Below, piece after piece: positions 12,140-23,335 of a stretch of 64,000 nt of DNA. Below the pieces are notes generated by a model that was given only the letters and a program-made list of their open reading frames with translations, did no database searches and was not told the origin of the DNA. Each line of letters starts with the position of its first letter. The stretch's first letter is position 1. The DNA comes from Hepsetus odoe (lineage: Eukaryota > Chordata > Actinopteri > Characiformes > Hepsetidae): NCBI GenBank assembly GCA_017165825.1, contig CM029369.1, forward strand, positions 21,583,645 to 21,647,644, in the 5' to 3' direction. Made by a program: the position numbers and the translations under genes.

Positions 12140-12669
12140 GTACTGTGCAATAGTTTTAGGCAGGTGTGAAAAAATGCTGTAAACAAAGAATGCTTTCAAA
12201 AATGTTTCAAAAGTGTTAATCATTTGTTTTCATCAATCAACAAAATGCAGTGAATGAACAAAAGAGAAATCTAAATCAAATCAATATTTGGTGTGACCAC
12301 CCTTTGCCTTCAAAACAGCATCAATTCTTCTAGGTACACTTGCACACAGTTTTTGAAGGAACTCGGCGGGTAGGTTGTTCCAAACATCTTGGAGAACTAA
12401 CCACAGATCTACTGTGGATGTAGGCTTCCTCACATCCTTCTGTCTCTTCATGTAATCCCAGACACACTGGATGATGTTGAGATCAGGGCTCTGTGGGGGC
12501 CAGAAGAACTGATGCTGGTTTGAAGGCAAAAGGTGGTAACACCAAATATTGATTTGATTTAGATTTTTCTTTTGTTCGCTCACTTTGCATTTTGTAAATT
12601 GATCAAAATAAACCATATTTATTTATATTTCTGAAAGCATTCTTTGTTTACAGCATTTTTTCACACCTG
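12140..12669 (-). mobile_element. Tc1-like transposon deletion derivative, copy A
   Basis: A nonautonomous Tc1/mariner relative. On the - strand it encodes only the C-terminal part of a DDE transposase (12281 to about 12500), including WPPQSPDLNIIQCVWDYMK, the region around the last catalytic acidic residue, and an end KAKGGHTKY. Long inverted ends are visible: TACTGTGCAATAGTTTTAGG with GAATGCTTTC on the left, and GAAAGCATTCTTTGTTTACAG on the right. The outer 25-30 bases of the right end are missing after CACACCTG at 12669, so this copy cannot move. It is a deleted relative of the copy at 60.2 kb. Confidence 0.85.
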
Positions 12670-13389
12670 TATTTATGTTACATTTGTACATTTTCACATT
12701 TCACATTTTTATTTTATGAATAATAATAATAATTGACTTTATAGAGTACTTTAGATCCAGGTCAAAATGCTACATTAGACACTTTACTATAGTTCCTCTT
12801 CCTGTCTAAGCCATGTGGGTAACACATGCCCCTTGAAGTCATTCTAAAGGAATTTCTGCAGTATGGATCACTGCATGCATTTCCCTACTTTATTCCACAG
12901 TGAGTACATGTGTACACGTAAGCCTGGTAAGAAATACTAGTTTTTTGTCTCTGTTTGACTACTGCATCGTTTAAACATAGCTTTGAAAAAAATGCTGAAG
13001 GGTCATTGCTAAAAGTGATGATAATGAAAGAGTCAGCCTTTACCTGGGTGAATAAAACCACATTGCTGTAAAAGCCATGAATGCAATGCCGAAGCAAAGG
13101 CTGAGACAGTTCTGAAGATTAGTTTCTGTGTAGCACAGGGGTTGTCTCCATTTATGAGACTGAAAGGTCATAACCACTCCCCTGGAAGGAGGCAACTTCT
13201 TCAGCCCCATTGGCAGGTCAAATAAAATGTAATTGTCTCCTGAAAGCGGTGGCCGCCTTTGCCGAGAGGGAACTGACATCCTCCAGGTTTTAGCATTCTG
13301 TTCTCCTGCTGGGAGGAACATAGGTTTGCAAGGACACAGACTTCACCTGTCAATATATCACAGTGACTGGGCCGGGGCAGCCAAATGCT
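12670..13389. other. dach1 intron, possible conserved block
   Basis: AT-rich to about 12.85 kb, then mixed unique sequence (13.05-13.38 kb) without repeats or exons. Confidence 0.35.
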
Positions 13390-13390
13390 G

Positions 13391-13434
<44 letters not shown>

Positions 13435-13445
13435 TCTCTATCCTT
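13390..13445. repeat. (CT)n microsatellite
   Basis: CT repeat with a C/T-rich flank to about 13475. Confidence 0.9.
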
Positions 13446-13821
13446 CCCTCTCCCTGCCTGTCCCTTTCTCTCCTCCGGTTCAATGCGTTCATAGGAGGAA
13501 TCAGCAGAAATGTCTTCTGGGACCGCAATTCAAACAGCGCAACTCCAAACATATGGCGGATTTTCAGCTCCCAAGGTCAATTACAGCTATTTATTGAGTG
13601 AATGTTGCTAAATTTCCCAAGGTTTTCCCCTCAATTTATCACACAGTGCTTTGTTGTGACTTTAAATCAAAGATATCAAAGAGTGTCAAGTGGGGTTTGA
13701 GACGTATTCTGTCTTCTGTTATCATATGCATCCATCGCTCTCTGTTTCCTTAGCATGTCCATGCCCTAGTCTTCCTCACAATACAATCTAATAGCATAAA
13801 TTGGAAATAAGCATAGATCCA

Positions 13822-13822
<1 letters not shown>
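13446..13822. other. dach1 intron, no feature seen
   Basis: Unique mixed-composition sequence. Confidence 0.4.
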
Positions 13823-13880
<58 letters not shown>

Positions 13881-13911
13881 ATGTATGTATGTATGTATGT
13901 ATGTATATATA
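13823..13911. repeat. compound (AT)n(GTAT)n microsatellite
   Basis: About 48 bases of AT followed by about eight GTAT units. Confidence 0.92.
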
Positions 13912-16900
13912 GGCATTCATAGTTTGTCATGTCAATTCCTAAGCCCCTGTTTTAGTAGCACAACACATAAGGACTGAGAAAATTAACTGGAAAGGTGATT
14001 TATCACTGCAAGCATACTGTCAAGGACTCCTACTGCTGCCACGAGAGGGAGGGAGTGTGTACGTGTGTGTGCGTCTGTATGTGAGCGCGTGTGTGTGTGT
14101 CATTTTAAATTATGGCATTTCATTCAGAATGCATTGTATTTACAGTGTCCCGTTTTTATTTGTGGCTCCTATTATCCTGCGAAACAGTTGTGCATGAAAT
14201 GTTATTTGTGACACGACTGACCTGAAAGGATTTCATAAGGGTGTTTTTTTTTTTTTTTCCTTCTTCTCTCGCTGGGTAGAGCCACACTCAGACCTGTCAC
14301 AGCTGCTGCTGGCAGCCCCGGCGGAGAAAATATCACCTGGAAAACGCAGCGCTCTCCTCCAGTCTCTCCATCACGCTGGCGTCTGCCACTGTAATTAAGT
14401 CCAAGTCAATGCTTCTGGACCAACAGTGGGAAATAAACAGCCGAAATGCAAGCCAAAAGTGGAGTGCACAAAACAAGGAGCAAATTAAAAAAGAATTGTC
14501 CAAAGAAAAACTTACCACTCAAGGGTACTGCAGAGGAAACAAGCTTGGTCAGTGTATTTGCATTTATTTGCAGTCCTGTTTTTTGGTTGCATCCAGGTTT
14601 TTAAGATGTTATTTGGAGGACTGAATTGATAATCTGAGAGCAAATAAGATGCTCGCTTTGTAATGTGCGACAGATTGTTTCCCACTAACAACGCTCGTTG
14701 AGCCACCCTGTGGTCCAGCATTGTGTATGCTCTGAGCCCCTTGTTGAGTCCCAAGCAGAAGTTGGTTAAAGCAATGATGTATGATTAATGCCAACATGAA
14801 ATATGGGACAACAATGGCTGCAAACCAACTGCAAAGCCTCCGTCATCCAAATCTCCCCCATTGTTTCTCGTCCACAGAACTCTCACGAGTTGGCGTTTGC
14901 AGAGCCGATGCAGCGGAACACAGCAGCAAATGTCCTATTTCATGATCTAATAATTACATTCCATTTATTTCCTGCTAATACACTCAGTCTTCTGTCTGCA
15001 TCAAAAAGCTTAAAAAAAATAAATAAACAAATGGAAACACACTAAGCCACTGAACAGCAGTAATAACCTCTGGAAAAGTGGACTTTTGATTTTTTATTTA
15101 TGAAATTAGATTAGCAGCAAATGTTTATCCATTAGGCAGCCATCCATTGTCGGTAATGAACTGGAGGGGAAGTGCTGCTGAAATTTGGTGAGAGGCTGCT
15201 GGGAGGCTCCTCTGCGGACCCACAACACTCCTCTTAGCCTCCCCCTCTTCCAAGAATTCTAAATTACGGAGCCCTAATACTGGCGGCAGAGCTTCAACTG
15301 TTGGTTCGCTTGATGTTTCCAGGGCATTTGCAGATGCTTGAAATAATCTCTAATGTTTTTCCTCAATCTGCTCTGGAGATGGATGAAATAAATACTTTAA
15401 ACTAATTAATGTAAGACCAGCTGTTACCAAGCCTTGGCTGGCATTAGTGAATATTGATGGGGGTAGTGGGGCTCCTCTAGTCTTGCTGTGTTTGTGCATG
15501 ATTTACAGGGCCACGCAAACACGTATTAATTCTGTATGAGAGGCCGGCTGTTGATTTGAGTGCCAGATCGGATAACTTCAAACTAGGCGCTTTTTTTAAA
15601 CCCAGAATTAATAAATAAATTTGATAAACACGATAGGTTTTCTGGCATTATGATGGGAAGCAGCTTTAGCCTTTCGAGTTTGTTCTGCACTGAAGCCTGT
15701 CTGGAGAATCCCTGTGAGTGGCAGCAGTGTGGAGATAGTGTGTGTGTGGACAGAAATGGTTGTGCGGTTATTGTGGTGGTGGTGGCATGTGTGTAAATGG
15801 ACATTGAGTTATGATGGCCTCTATGTGTGCGTAAAAAGAGACACAGAGAGAGATAGGCAGATAGATGTAGAGTTATGATGGCATGCGCAGCAGATGGCAG
15901 AGGTCTGCCCTCGTGGACGTGATGAATGGCGGATGATGTCATCAGGCTCTGACAGGGTGCGGCGGCTCCTCCGAGGAAGTGCAGCCTCACTTCCATCTCT
16001 GCTTTACAATTCACACACACAGGACATCTGCTCAGTGTCCGCACTCGGATTTATGCCCTTTCGGATGCTGCCTTTCATCCGCAGCGGTGCCTTAAGAGGC
16101 CTGATGAATCTTTGCTGCATTTCTACAAAAAGAGGAATGTGCTCTCTGAAGTGGTTGTGTTCCATCCGAGTGAACATTTTTGTTCTTTTTTAACATTTGT
16201 TCTTTTTTAAAGTCATTTGTGCTTAAATGCTCCTACCTCACATTTTTCTGATGTTTCATTTCTTTTTCCCCCAATGTCAACTTGTGATATATGCAGGTTT
16301 ATGTACTCACAACAGTCACATGACCATTTGCAAACCATTTCTTTGACACTTCTAATAACTTCAGCACAGATGGGTGGGGCTAAACTGCTTTAGACCAAAC
16401 GGGGAAATATGCGTAGCATTGTTTTTGTGACAGCTGTTTCAGATCATTCTGAAGTGCATATTTTTAAAAAGTTATCAGTGTTTACTTGCTATAAAAGGGG
16501 ACATTTTCAGTGTTTCTTTGCTCAGTAATCAAAAGACATTAATACGCCCGGGACATTATTTCAAGTGTGTTCTCATAGTTTGATACTGATAGTGTGTCCT
16601 GCTGGACTTGTTGCATTAAGTCCATTAGATTCATTTGGATGAAATGCCAGCCATCTATTGTAACTGAAACAGATGCATTATTTTTGCTATCTAGCCCAAA
16701 GTTAGACCCAGCAGCTTCTACTGCTGCTTTTAAAAGAACTAATCCATGTTTGTGCTTGTCTGTCAGGACGTTTTCCATTGGGCATTCATCCACTTTTTTT
16801 AGTCAGCACTTTGCAACTGTCAGTGTTCATGCCACCCATTGGGATGCCTGAAGAAGGCCTGTTGCAAATGTTTACCTCCTCTGTTAAAGCCTATTTTAAG

Positions 16901-17580
16901 TTGCCCTTGATTCCAGTCTGATAACTCCTGCCTTAGTCATATTGATTTTTATCTGCAGCCTCTTTCAAGGGAATAAATCCATTTGTCCAAGCTGGCAGTG
17001 CCCATGGTGCCCAGAGGAAATGCACTGGTGTTGAAAGGCAGTAAATGAAGGTTCACCACCTTGTGCCATATGGTCTTTGTTCAGGAGCTAGGGCCCTTGG
17101 TAGTCTTGGCCTGCCATATGCATCTGATTGAGAGGGGCCTCTTCATATCAGAGAGTCAGAGGGCCATATGGGCTGGGCAGAGAACCCCAAGCACGTCCAT
17201 GCCCTCGACAATACAGCAAACAAATGACCACAGACATTACAGTACTAAAGCAGAACCGCTCAAAGCACACTACACAGGAATTTCATTCTGTTCATGTGAT
17301 TAGAAGCTGTCGACCATTGCAAACAGCCTCGCAATACAGTAGCATCAATAACAGGGTTTATTCACATGACAGTGACAGAATGGGCTATCAATCATTTCCA
17401 GCTGATTGGGCATGCTTGTATAGATGTTAATGTGATTTTCGCACAAACAAAATCTGTGTATAAACACCAATCCTTGAAAGAAATAATGATTTATTCCATG
17501 CTGCTGTGTTGCAATTGATGTGTAATCTGTTTGCTGCATGCAGTTGTGCTGAGTGTGTATGTCTCTTGCTTTGCCGCCAG
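13912..17580. other. repeat-poor 3.7 kb of dach1 intron, enhancer-like
   Basis: Apart from a short GT-rich run at 14055-14100, this is the longest stretch of the intron without simple repeats or mobile elements. Blocks at 14.13-14.64, 14.88-15.00, 15.07-15.60 and 15.88-16.15 kb have mixed composition and homeodomain-like cores (TAATTA near 14949-14956). No splice-bounded dachshund reading frame was seen. Confidence 0.35.
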
Positions 17581-17726
17581 AAGAAGTGCCCATGTGCACT
17601 CCCACAGCAAGAGACAGCTACGAGAGGTTGTCGTTGGCTGGCCAGGCTTTACCACCAGGATTCCCATCACCATTTCTGTTTCCTGATGGACTGTCTTCAA
17701 TAGAGACCCTCCTGACCAACATTCAG
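17581..17726 (+). CDS. dach1: dach1 internal exon (first dach1 exon in the window)
   Basis: This exon encodes 48 complete codons of a Dachshund-family protein, a nuclear SKI/SNO/DAC-type transcriptional cofactor that works with Six and Eya proteins. The translation holds the family stretch TPTARDSYERLSLAGQ followed by FLFPDGLSSIETLLTNIQ, which I recognise from vertebrate DACH1 just before the C-terminal coiled coil. The acceptor is a pyrimidine-rich run ending CCGCCAG before 17581, and the donor is CAG|GTAAAG at 17727. The exon is 146 bp: two bases finish a codon begun in the preceding exon, then 48 codons follow and it ends in phase 0. The few residues before TPTARD differ from what I remember of the human protein. 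The DNA-binding DACHbox-N exons are absent from the window, so the preceding intron exceeds 17.5 kb. Assignment to dach1 rather than a paralogue (zebrafish has several dach genes) is probable, not proven. Confidence 0.92.
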
Positions 17727-19773
17727 GTAAAGATCAGTAGATTCATAGCAATTTTGATATGGAATTATTTGATCTCCTTTTTTACATCTTGTAAAGAAGA
17801 GTTTTATATCAGCAAGGTTTTCCTGGATACATAAAAGTTTTTATTTTTAATTAAAAATGTAAATTAGTCCAAATTAGATCAAATAAAAGTTAGCCAGACA
17901 GCTGTGATATGGGTTGTAACACCTATAGGAAAACTTTTCATGTGATTTGATGATTGGTATTCTGCTGTTTTTTATCATATATTATGTTTGATTATATCAT
18001 TGTATTGCAAAGAGTAATCAAATAATTATGTATAGCATGTACTATTTGCTTTTATTAATTTTATGACACATTTTTCTGATAATAGTGAAAAGTCAAAGCA
18101 CCCCTACTCCATTTGCTTAATGGAGCTCAAAAATCTAAGCGTAAGGATATCAAAAATTGGCCTCCTACCAGCTGGTTGTCATAACAAAGCTTTACCTGAG
18201 CTTACTGTCACAGAAGGTAATCTCAGGTGGCGTAGCTGAGAGCAGACCTGTGTATAATGGAGATATGGCAGAAAAACCCATCACATATCATGACAAAGTT
18301 CATTGCAGTTGATCTGTAATCAGGTCTAGATAAGAGTCCTAAAAAAATACATAAATAAACATTTTTGGTTTATGAGTTTATTAATGCATGGTATGGTAAT
18401 TTGATATGAGGGTGATGCAGTTATTGTTGTAACCCCAGTGCATGTTTATATTGCTGCAGTTATAGCAAACCCTGGTACCTCCACAATAGTACATTTACAG
18501 CAGAAAGTAAAAAAAAAACGATTACTGTTTATAGTTGGGATGTTCATATTTTTTTCTGACAGTGACATGACAGGACTCAGATGGCCTCGAATACCTAAAA
18601 TGCACAGTTGAACAGATCAGCTGATCATCACTGAAATGCTCTTTTGGGATTTTTTTTCTAAATAATCCTTATAAATGTCCTGGACCCCACTCATAGCCTG
18701 TTAACTGACAGTTTGATGGGCTTCCTCCCTTCGTCTTCGAGCTGTGCTTCCCTTGGCAAATGACGCTCTCAGTTTTTGATCACTATTGTTGTTGCCGTGC
18801 AAACAAAAACGAGTCAGAAAGATGAATGTAGTTGATTAGCATGGCCTGTGCGACTAATGATGTGAGTACAGTATAGGGAGCGGGGATGGCCTGCTCGTTG
18901 CTCTTGTGATGGGGACATCAGAGCCACGCTGCTCCTGTTGGCCTCATTGATAATTAGCCCGAGCACGTGGACTCCTCTGAGCCACACAAGTTTAGTTAGT
19001 CATCTTTAATCATGATTCCAGGGTAACATTTTGATTGAGCACTCGTATACAAATCAACAAAAGCAATCCATGCAGAAAATTGAGATAAAGCAACTTAGTC
19101 TAAATTGGGGTCATAAGAAGGAACAATTAGTATGATATAGCCCATTGCATCTGCCTTAATTGCGTGTGTGTGGGGAATAATTGTTTTGATATGGTCACAG
19201 CACCATCAGAACGGCAAACACACAACTGCTCGTGGAAGTGTTGGTGAGAAATGTGAATTATTCATGACAATGCTAGCACCTTGTGCTACAGCTTTCCTGC
19301 AAAAGAAAAGATAAAGTGCAATGTCCATTGTGGGTGCCAAGGAAGAATGTATGGGGGGCATGAAATTCCAACAGGAGGTGGTGACAATTTGAGGGAAATG
19401 CTGACCTGAGTTAAAATTAGTCAATCTAAGCATGCCAAAGTAGTGGCATGCCAGAGCATTATCACATACACAAGGTATGTACTAACAAAATACAGTAACC
19501 TCATTAACCCTGTCTACTGTTGCTCTGTCTGCCGAGGTTTCGAGCCCAGCATGTCAGCTGTTTTCAGTAGCGAAGCTAATCACTAAATCTGACAAATTAA
19601 CAAGAAACACTTTGCAGGCTTACACCTTAAAAGCTAATTTAGCTAACTTCTGATACCTTCGGACCCTGCACCGTTATTACTGTCTTTAGTAAATGAGTAA
19701 AATTTGTTAATCCAAGTTTGCAAGGTATACATTCCCCACGCATAGCACATGGTCTATTGTTATTAGCAATATT
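17727..19773. other. dach1 intron with one enhancer-like block
   Basis: Mainly AT-rich. The block at 18.72-19.01 kb is richer in GC, contains TAATTAG at 18951-18957 and the palindromic ATCATGAT near 19008-19016, and may be constrained. Confidence 0.35.
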
Positions 19774-19885
19774 ACAACATGCCTTATTGTTAATATTTCA
19801 TTGACTGAAGATACAAAATTATAGGTAACTGTTCCTATAATTTTGTATCTTCAGTCAATGAAATATTAACAATAAGGCATGTTGT
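19774..19885. repeat. perfect inverted repeat, 52-bp arms with an 8-base loop
   Basis: The left arm 19774-19825 is the exact reverse complement of 19834-19885, separated by TAACTGTT. There is no flanking target duplication that I can see and no terminal motif of a known MITE. Confidence 0.97.
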
Positions 19886-20352
19886 TATAGGAAAACTGTG
19901 GCTTATGATGCAAACTGCGGGCTGACTGGCCAGCTAACTGCAACAGCATTTCGTGAAAAACAGTGAAGTAATGGCATTGTCACCTCGAGATAAATCAGAA
20001 CATGAAATTTCAGTGATGAAAAGGCAAGGTGTCAATTAATAATAATACAAGTTAAACTTTTTTACCACCAAAAAGGTCTCCAGGACTTTACCTTCATCCC
20101 AGATGAGAAAACATTGGCTACAAGAAGTTGCTTAAGCTTTAGTTTGTAATATCCTTTCTGGTTTCAACTTCGGTTTGAATTTACAACTGAGCTCTGGTAG
20201 TTAGACCGAAAGCTTCACCTACTGCAATCAATAGACTCTACAATCAATAGCCCTGTATGTAGCGGCTGATAGTGTTTATTTACACGTGAGTTGCTCACAG
20301 TGCAGTGTGTGTAGGTGTGAGGTGTAAGGTGTGTTTCTGATGCTGTTGTCAG
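19886..20352. other. dach1 intron before exon 20353
   Basis: Unique sequence that ends in the acceptor TTGTCAG; nothing else seen. Confidence 0.5.
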
Positions 20353-20500
20353 GGTCTTCTGAAGGTGGCTATCGATAATGCCCGTGCTCAGGAGAAGCAG
20401 GTCCAGCTGGAGAAGACTGAGCTGAAGATGGAGCTGTTCAGAGAGAGGGAACTCCGAGAGACCCTGGAGAAGCAACTGGCCGTGGAGCAGAAGAACAGAG
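20353..20500 (+). CDS. dach1: dach1 exon, start of the C-terminal coiled coil (DACHbox-C)
   Basis: Encodes 49 codons from GLLKVAIDNARAQEKQ to EQLAVEQKNR-type sequence (QLAVEQKNR at the end). This is a strongly charged heptad-like helix that forms the first half of the C-terminal domain which in DACH proteins mediates partner binding, including Eya. The acceptor is TTGTCAG before 20353 and the donor is GAG|GTACAC at 20501. The exon is 148 bp, entered in phase 0 and left with one extra base (G). That base joins the CA of the next exon to make an alanine codon, so the splice is internally verified. Glu/Lys/Arg richness and the lack of helix breakers support a continuous coiled coil into the next exon. 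Confidence 0.95.
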
Positions 20501-20652
20501 GTACACATACTCACTCACACGAGGGGCGGAAGATACAACAGTGTTATGCAAATATATGGACAGCCTTCTCAAAATATACATTTTGGTGATTTTCCAAGTG
20601 AAATTAAGGACTCATCCTCTATAGAGGACACATTTTAATTAGTTTAATTATT

Positions 20653-20802
20653 AGGGCAGCGGTGACCTTGTTTTTATAGACTAGGCCCCAGGATCGGAAG
20701 GTTGTTGGTTTGAATCCCAGACCAGTAGGTTGCCCTGAGGTTCCCTTGAGCAACCGGCTACCGTCACCATCACTGCTCCCCCAACACTTTGAATAGCTGA
20801 AT
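20653..20802 (+). mobile_element. tRNA-derived SINE (family A), copy 4, truncated
   Basis: The head GGGCAGCGGTGACC, a GGTTTGAATCCC B box and GTAGGTTGCCCTGAGG are present. It stops after the CTGCTCCCC region, lacking the 3' half. Confidence 0.8.
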
Positions 20803-21807
20803 GTTAAAAAGAAAGTTACCCGGAAAAAATTATAACATTATTGCTATTATTGAACATCTTTAGGATTATAACAGTGGAAATGCAATGTGTGTTCTGTGGT
20901 GCACGTCTGATTTAAGCCAGTTTGAAAGAGATCCAGTGTATGATCTAATGCGGCAGGTTAAAAGCTGATGCAGAGTACAAACATAGATTCTCTGGTCAGT
21001 GTTGAGCTCGACAACATAATAAACATAACATGATAAAGACATTTTCATATTGCAATCGATAAATGAGCACACATTGATTTTAGACACTGAAGTGGGGAAC
21101 ATATTTTCTGTTAACGTAATCATGAACACATATATACAGATTGGTTCATACGGTAAATATTTCTAATTGTGGCACAGGATTTCTCCAGGGAAAGTAATGA
21201 TTGGTCTGTAGATTGTTCATTGCTTAACGAATAAATTACAGCCATCTTTGATACTAAAACTCCTCTCCATTTTGCATTGCCTGTAGTTACACTCTCTGCT
21301 CTACTGTGTAATTTTGTTAGCACACTTAATTTTAAGTATATATTTGATATCCACATAAATTATTTATATTCTTTGTATACAAAAGTGTCACCAAGTGCGA
21401 CTTAATCCTCATGTTCTATGCATTTGCCGCACATAATGAGTCAAATGGAATTTAATAAGGCAGTTCCTCACAAGTATCTCTATAAGTGTGCTCGGAGCCC
21501 TGCAGCCCTCTGCTGTTTTATATTCCGTCAGCTCCTCTCTTTTGTTCTTTTGAGAAAGTTTCACTGAACCTCGTCTCATTGGCATTTTAACCTAGGTTAA
21601 TCCAGGTTATCGCTGGCTCAATTATTTTGCTAATGACACAGTCCATTTTCATCGAGCTAGAACAGTCGCCCCCCCACACATACACCCCCTCCATCTTTTC
21701 TATGAACATTACAGCTGGAAAACACAGTGAGAATACCAAGGTCCTCTTTCTGCCTCTTCTTAATTTCACACTCCGTCTGTATTTCTGTGGTTGACGGGGA
21801 CTGATTC

Positions 21808-21810
<3 letters not shown>
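20803..21810. other. dach1 intron, no feature seen
   Basis: AT-rich unique sequence; the last 100 bases hold the branch-point region for the next exon. Confidence 0.5.

Positions 21811-21865
<55 letters not shown>
21811..21865. repeat. (GT)n microsatellite abutting a dach1 splice acceptor
   Basis: 55 bases of pure GT end 8 bases before the exon at 21874. The usual polypyrimidine tract is replaced by this repeat plus GTCTTCAG. Confidence 0.97.
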
Positions 21866-21866
<1 letters not shown>

Positions 21867-21873
21867 TCTTCAG

Positions 21874-22017
21874 CAATAATTCAGAAGCGCTTGAAGAAGG
21901 AGAAGAAGGCTAAGAGGAAATTGCAGGAGGCGCTGGAGTACGAGTGTAAGCGGAGAGAGCAGGCGGAGCAGTCACTCAAACAGTCTTCACCCACAGAGAG
22001 CCTCCGCTCCCTCAACG
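21874..22017 (+). CDS. dach1: dach1 exon, second half of the coiled coil
   Basis: Encodes the continuation IIQKRLKKEKKAKRKLQEAL, then a KRREQAEQSLKQ segment and a serine-rich end (SPTESLRSLN). The lysine-rich opening is a basic helix typical of DACH proteins and may aid nuclear localisation (inference). The exon is 144 bp, entered after one base and left after one base, so it is symmetric: skipping it would keep the frame and remove 48 residues. The acceptor is unusual. A 55-base GT dinucleotide run occupies the place of the polypyrimidine tract and leaves only GGTCTTCAG next to the exon. Plausible branch-point matches (TTGAC, CTGAT) lie about 70-80 bases upstream of the AG, with no intervening AG. 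The donor is ACG|GTGAGA at 22018. Confidence 0.94.
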
Positions 22018-22423
22018 GTGAGACCACAGCCACAGCGTCACGCTGTGAATGGGCGGCAGTTCACCGCTGCCATCACTCCACAGCTCATCAGCAATGATCG
22101 CTTGGGTTCAAGCTAGCAGGAGAAGCACATGTGGCTGGAAGTCTCTGTAATGAAGTGTAATAAGGGTGACAGGAACAATCACAACTTCGCTTAGCCTATT
22201 AGCCTAGTTTAGTCTGACATTTACTTTGAGGAGGAAGCTGTTAACTGTCAATTTGTACTTTTTGACTTTCAGACAACTATTCATATCTGACATGAATAGT
22301 GTTACAAAGGGTATTGAGATGTTTGCCAACCTGATTTCACAAAGGACCAGTTTAATTTATTACATGAATTATAGGAAAAAACTGAAATTAATTGGAATAG
22401 TTCTCTGACCTTAACTTCACTTA
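22018..22423. other. dach1 intron, no feature seen
   Basis: Unique sequence directly after the donor. Confidence 0.45.
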
Positions 22424-22888
22424 CTCACTCACCCGTTCACTCACTCGCTCACTCACTCACTCACTCACTCACTCACTCACCCGTTCACTCACTCGCTCAC
22501 TCACTCACTCACTCACTCACTCGCTCACTCACTCACTCACTCACTCATTCAATCGCTCACTCACTCACTCACTCATTCAATCGCACAATCACTCACTCAC
22601 TCACTCACTCATTCAATCACTCACTCACTCACTCACTCACTCACTCACTCATTCACTCATTCAATCGCTCACTCAATCACTCACCTACTCACTCACTCAC
22701 TCATTCAATCGCTCACTCAATCACTCACTCATTCAATCGCACAATCACTCACTCACTCACTCACTCACTCACTCACTCATTCACTCATTCAATCGCTCAC
22801 ACACTCTCTCTCTCACGCACTCACTCACTCACCTAATCACTCACTCCTTCACTGACTAATGAACTCACTCACTCAATCACTCAATAAA
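22424..22888. repeat. (CACT)n tetranucleotide array with higher-order variants
   Basis: About 465 bases of CACT repeat with recurring variant units such as CATTCAATCGCT and CATTCAATCGCACAATC. The latter recurs at 22574 and 22730, about 156 bases apart. Confidence 0.93.
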
Positions 22889-23043
22889 TAAAATAATAAA
22901 ACTTTATTTATGCACATTAATGTGAACAGGTAACAGCTGGCAACAGTTTGTGAGTGTTTTATTGATAATATATTCAGCATTGTCAAAAGAAGTTAATGGC
23001 AGTACATCTTAAATTCAAAACTAAATTAAAGTGAAACATTTCT
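22889..23043. other. dach1 intron, AT-rich spacer
   Basis: Short AT-rich spacer between the tetranucleotide array and the LINE relic. Confidence 0.4.
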
Positions 23044-23335
23044 TCAGATATTTATTTTAAGGTTGTAGCAGACAGGTAACCAGTTTTGTTCAGGCTTCGT
23101 GCTGCTGCAATTTGTTTCTCTTGTGTAGGATGAGCGATGTGCAGTTGAAGATACATTACAATAATCAATACTCCCTGTAACAAATGCATGGAGCTGTTTC
23201 TCTACATCACTTTTGGAGAGAAAAGGCTTAAGTTCAGGAATGTTTCTGAAATGATTAAAAGTTGCCTTATTTCCTGCTTTAATTTTCGGCATAAAGGAGA
23301 GCTCAGAATCTAAAGTTACACCCAGATTTCCTACT
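23044..23335 (-). pseudogene. decayed non-LTR retrotransposon reverse transcriptase fragment
   Basis: On the - strand the frame reads NLGVTLDSELSF, then FRNIPELKPFLSKSDVEKQL, HAFVTGSIDYCN and NWLPV. These are the late reverse-transcriptase motifs of L2/Rex-type LINEs (consensus RNI..RPFLS..DAEKL.HAF..SRLDYCN and HWLPV). It is short and has lost the catalytic core, so it is a dead relic antisense to dach1. A related relic is at 61.4-61.9 kb. Confidence 0.7.

Noticed and set aside
14055..14100. Short GT-rich run as a possible regulatory element
   Set aside because: Ordinary imperfect microsatellite away from any splice site.
16539..16793. 84-codon open frame on the - strand, possibly a small conserved gene
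   Set aside because: No known family; no supporting promoter, splice or poly(A) features.
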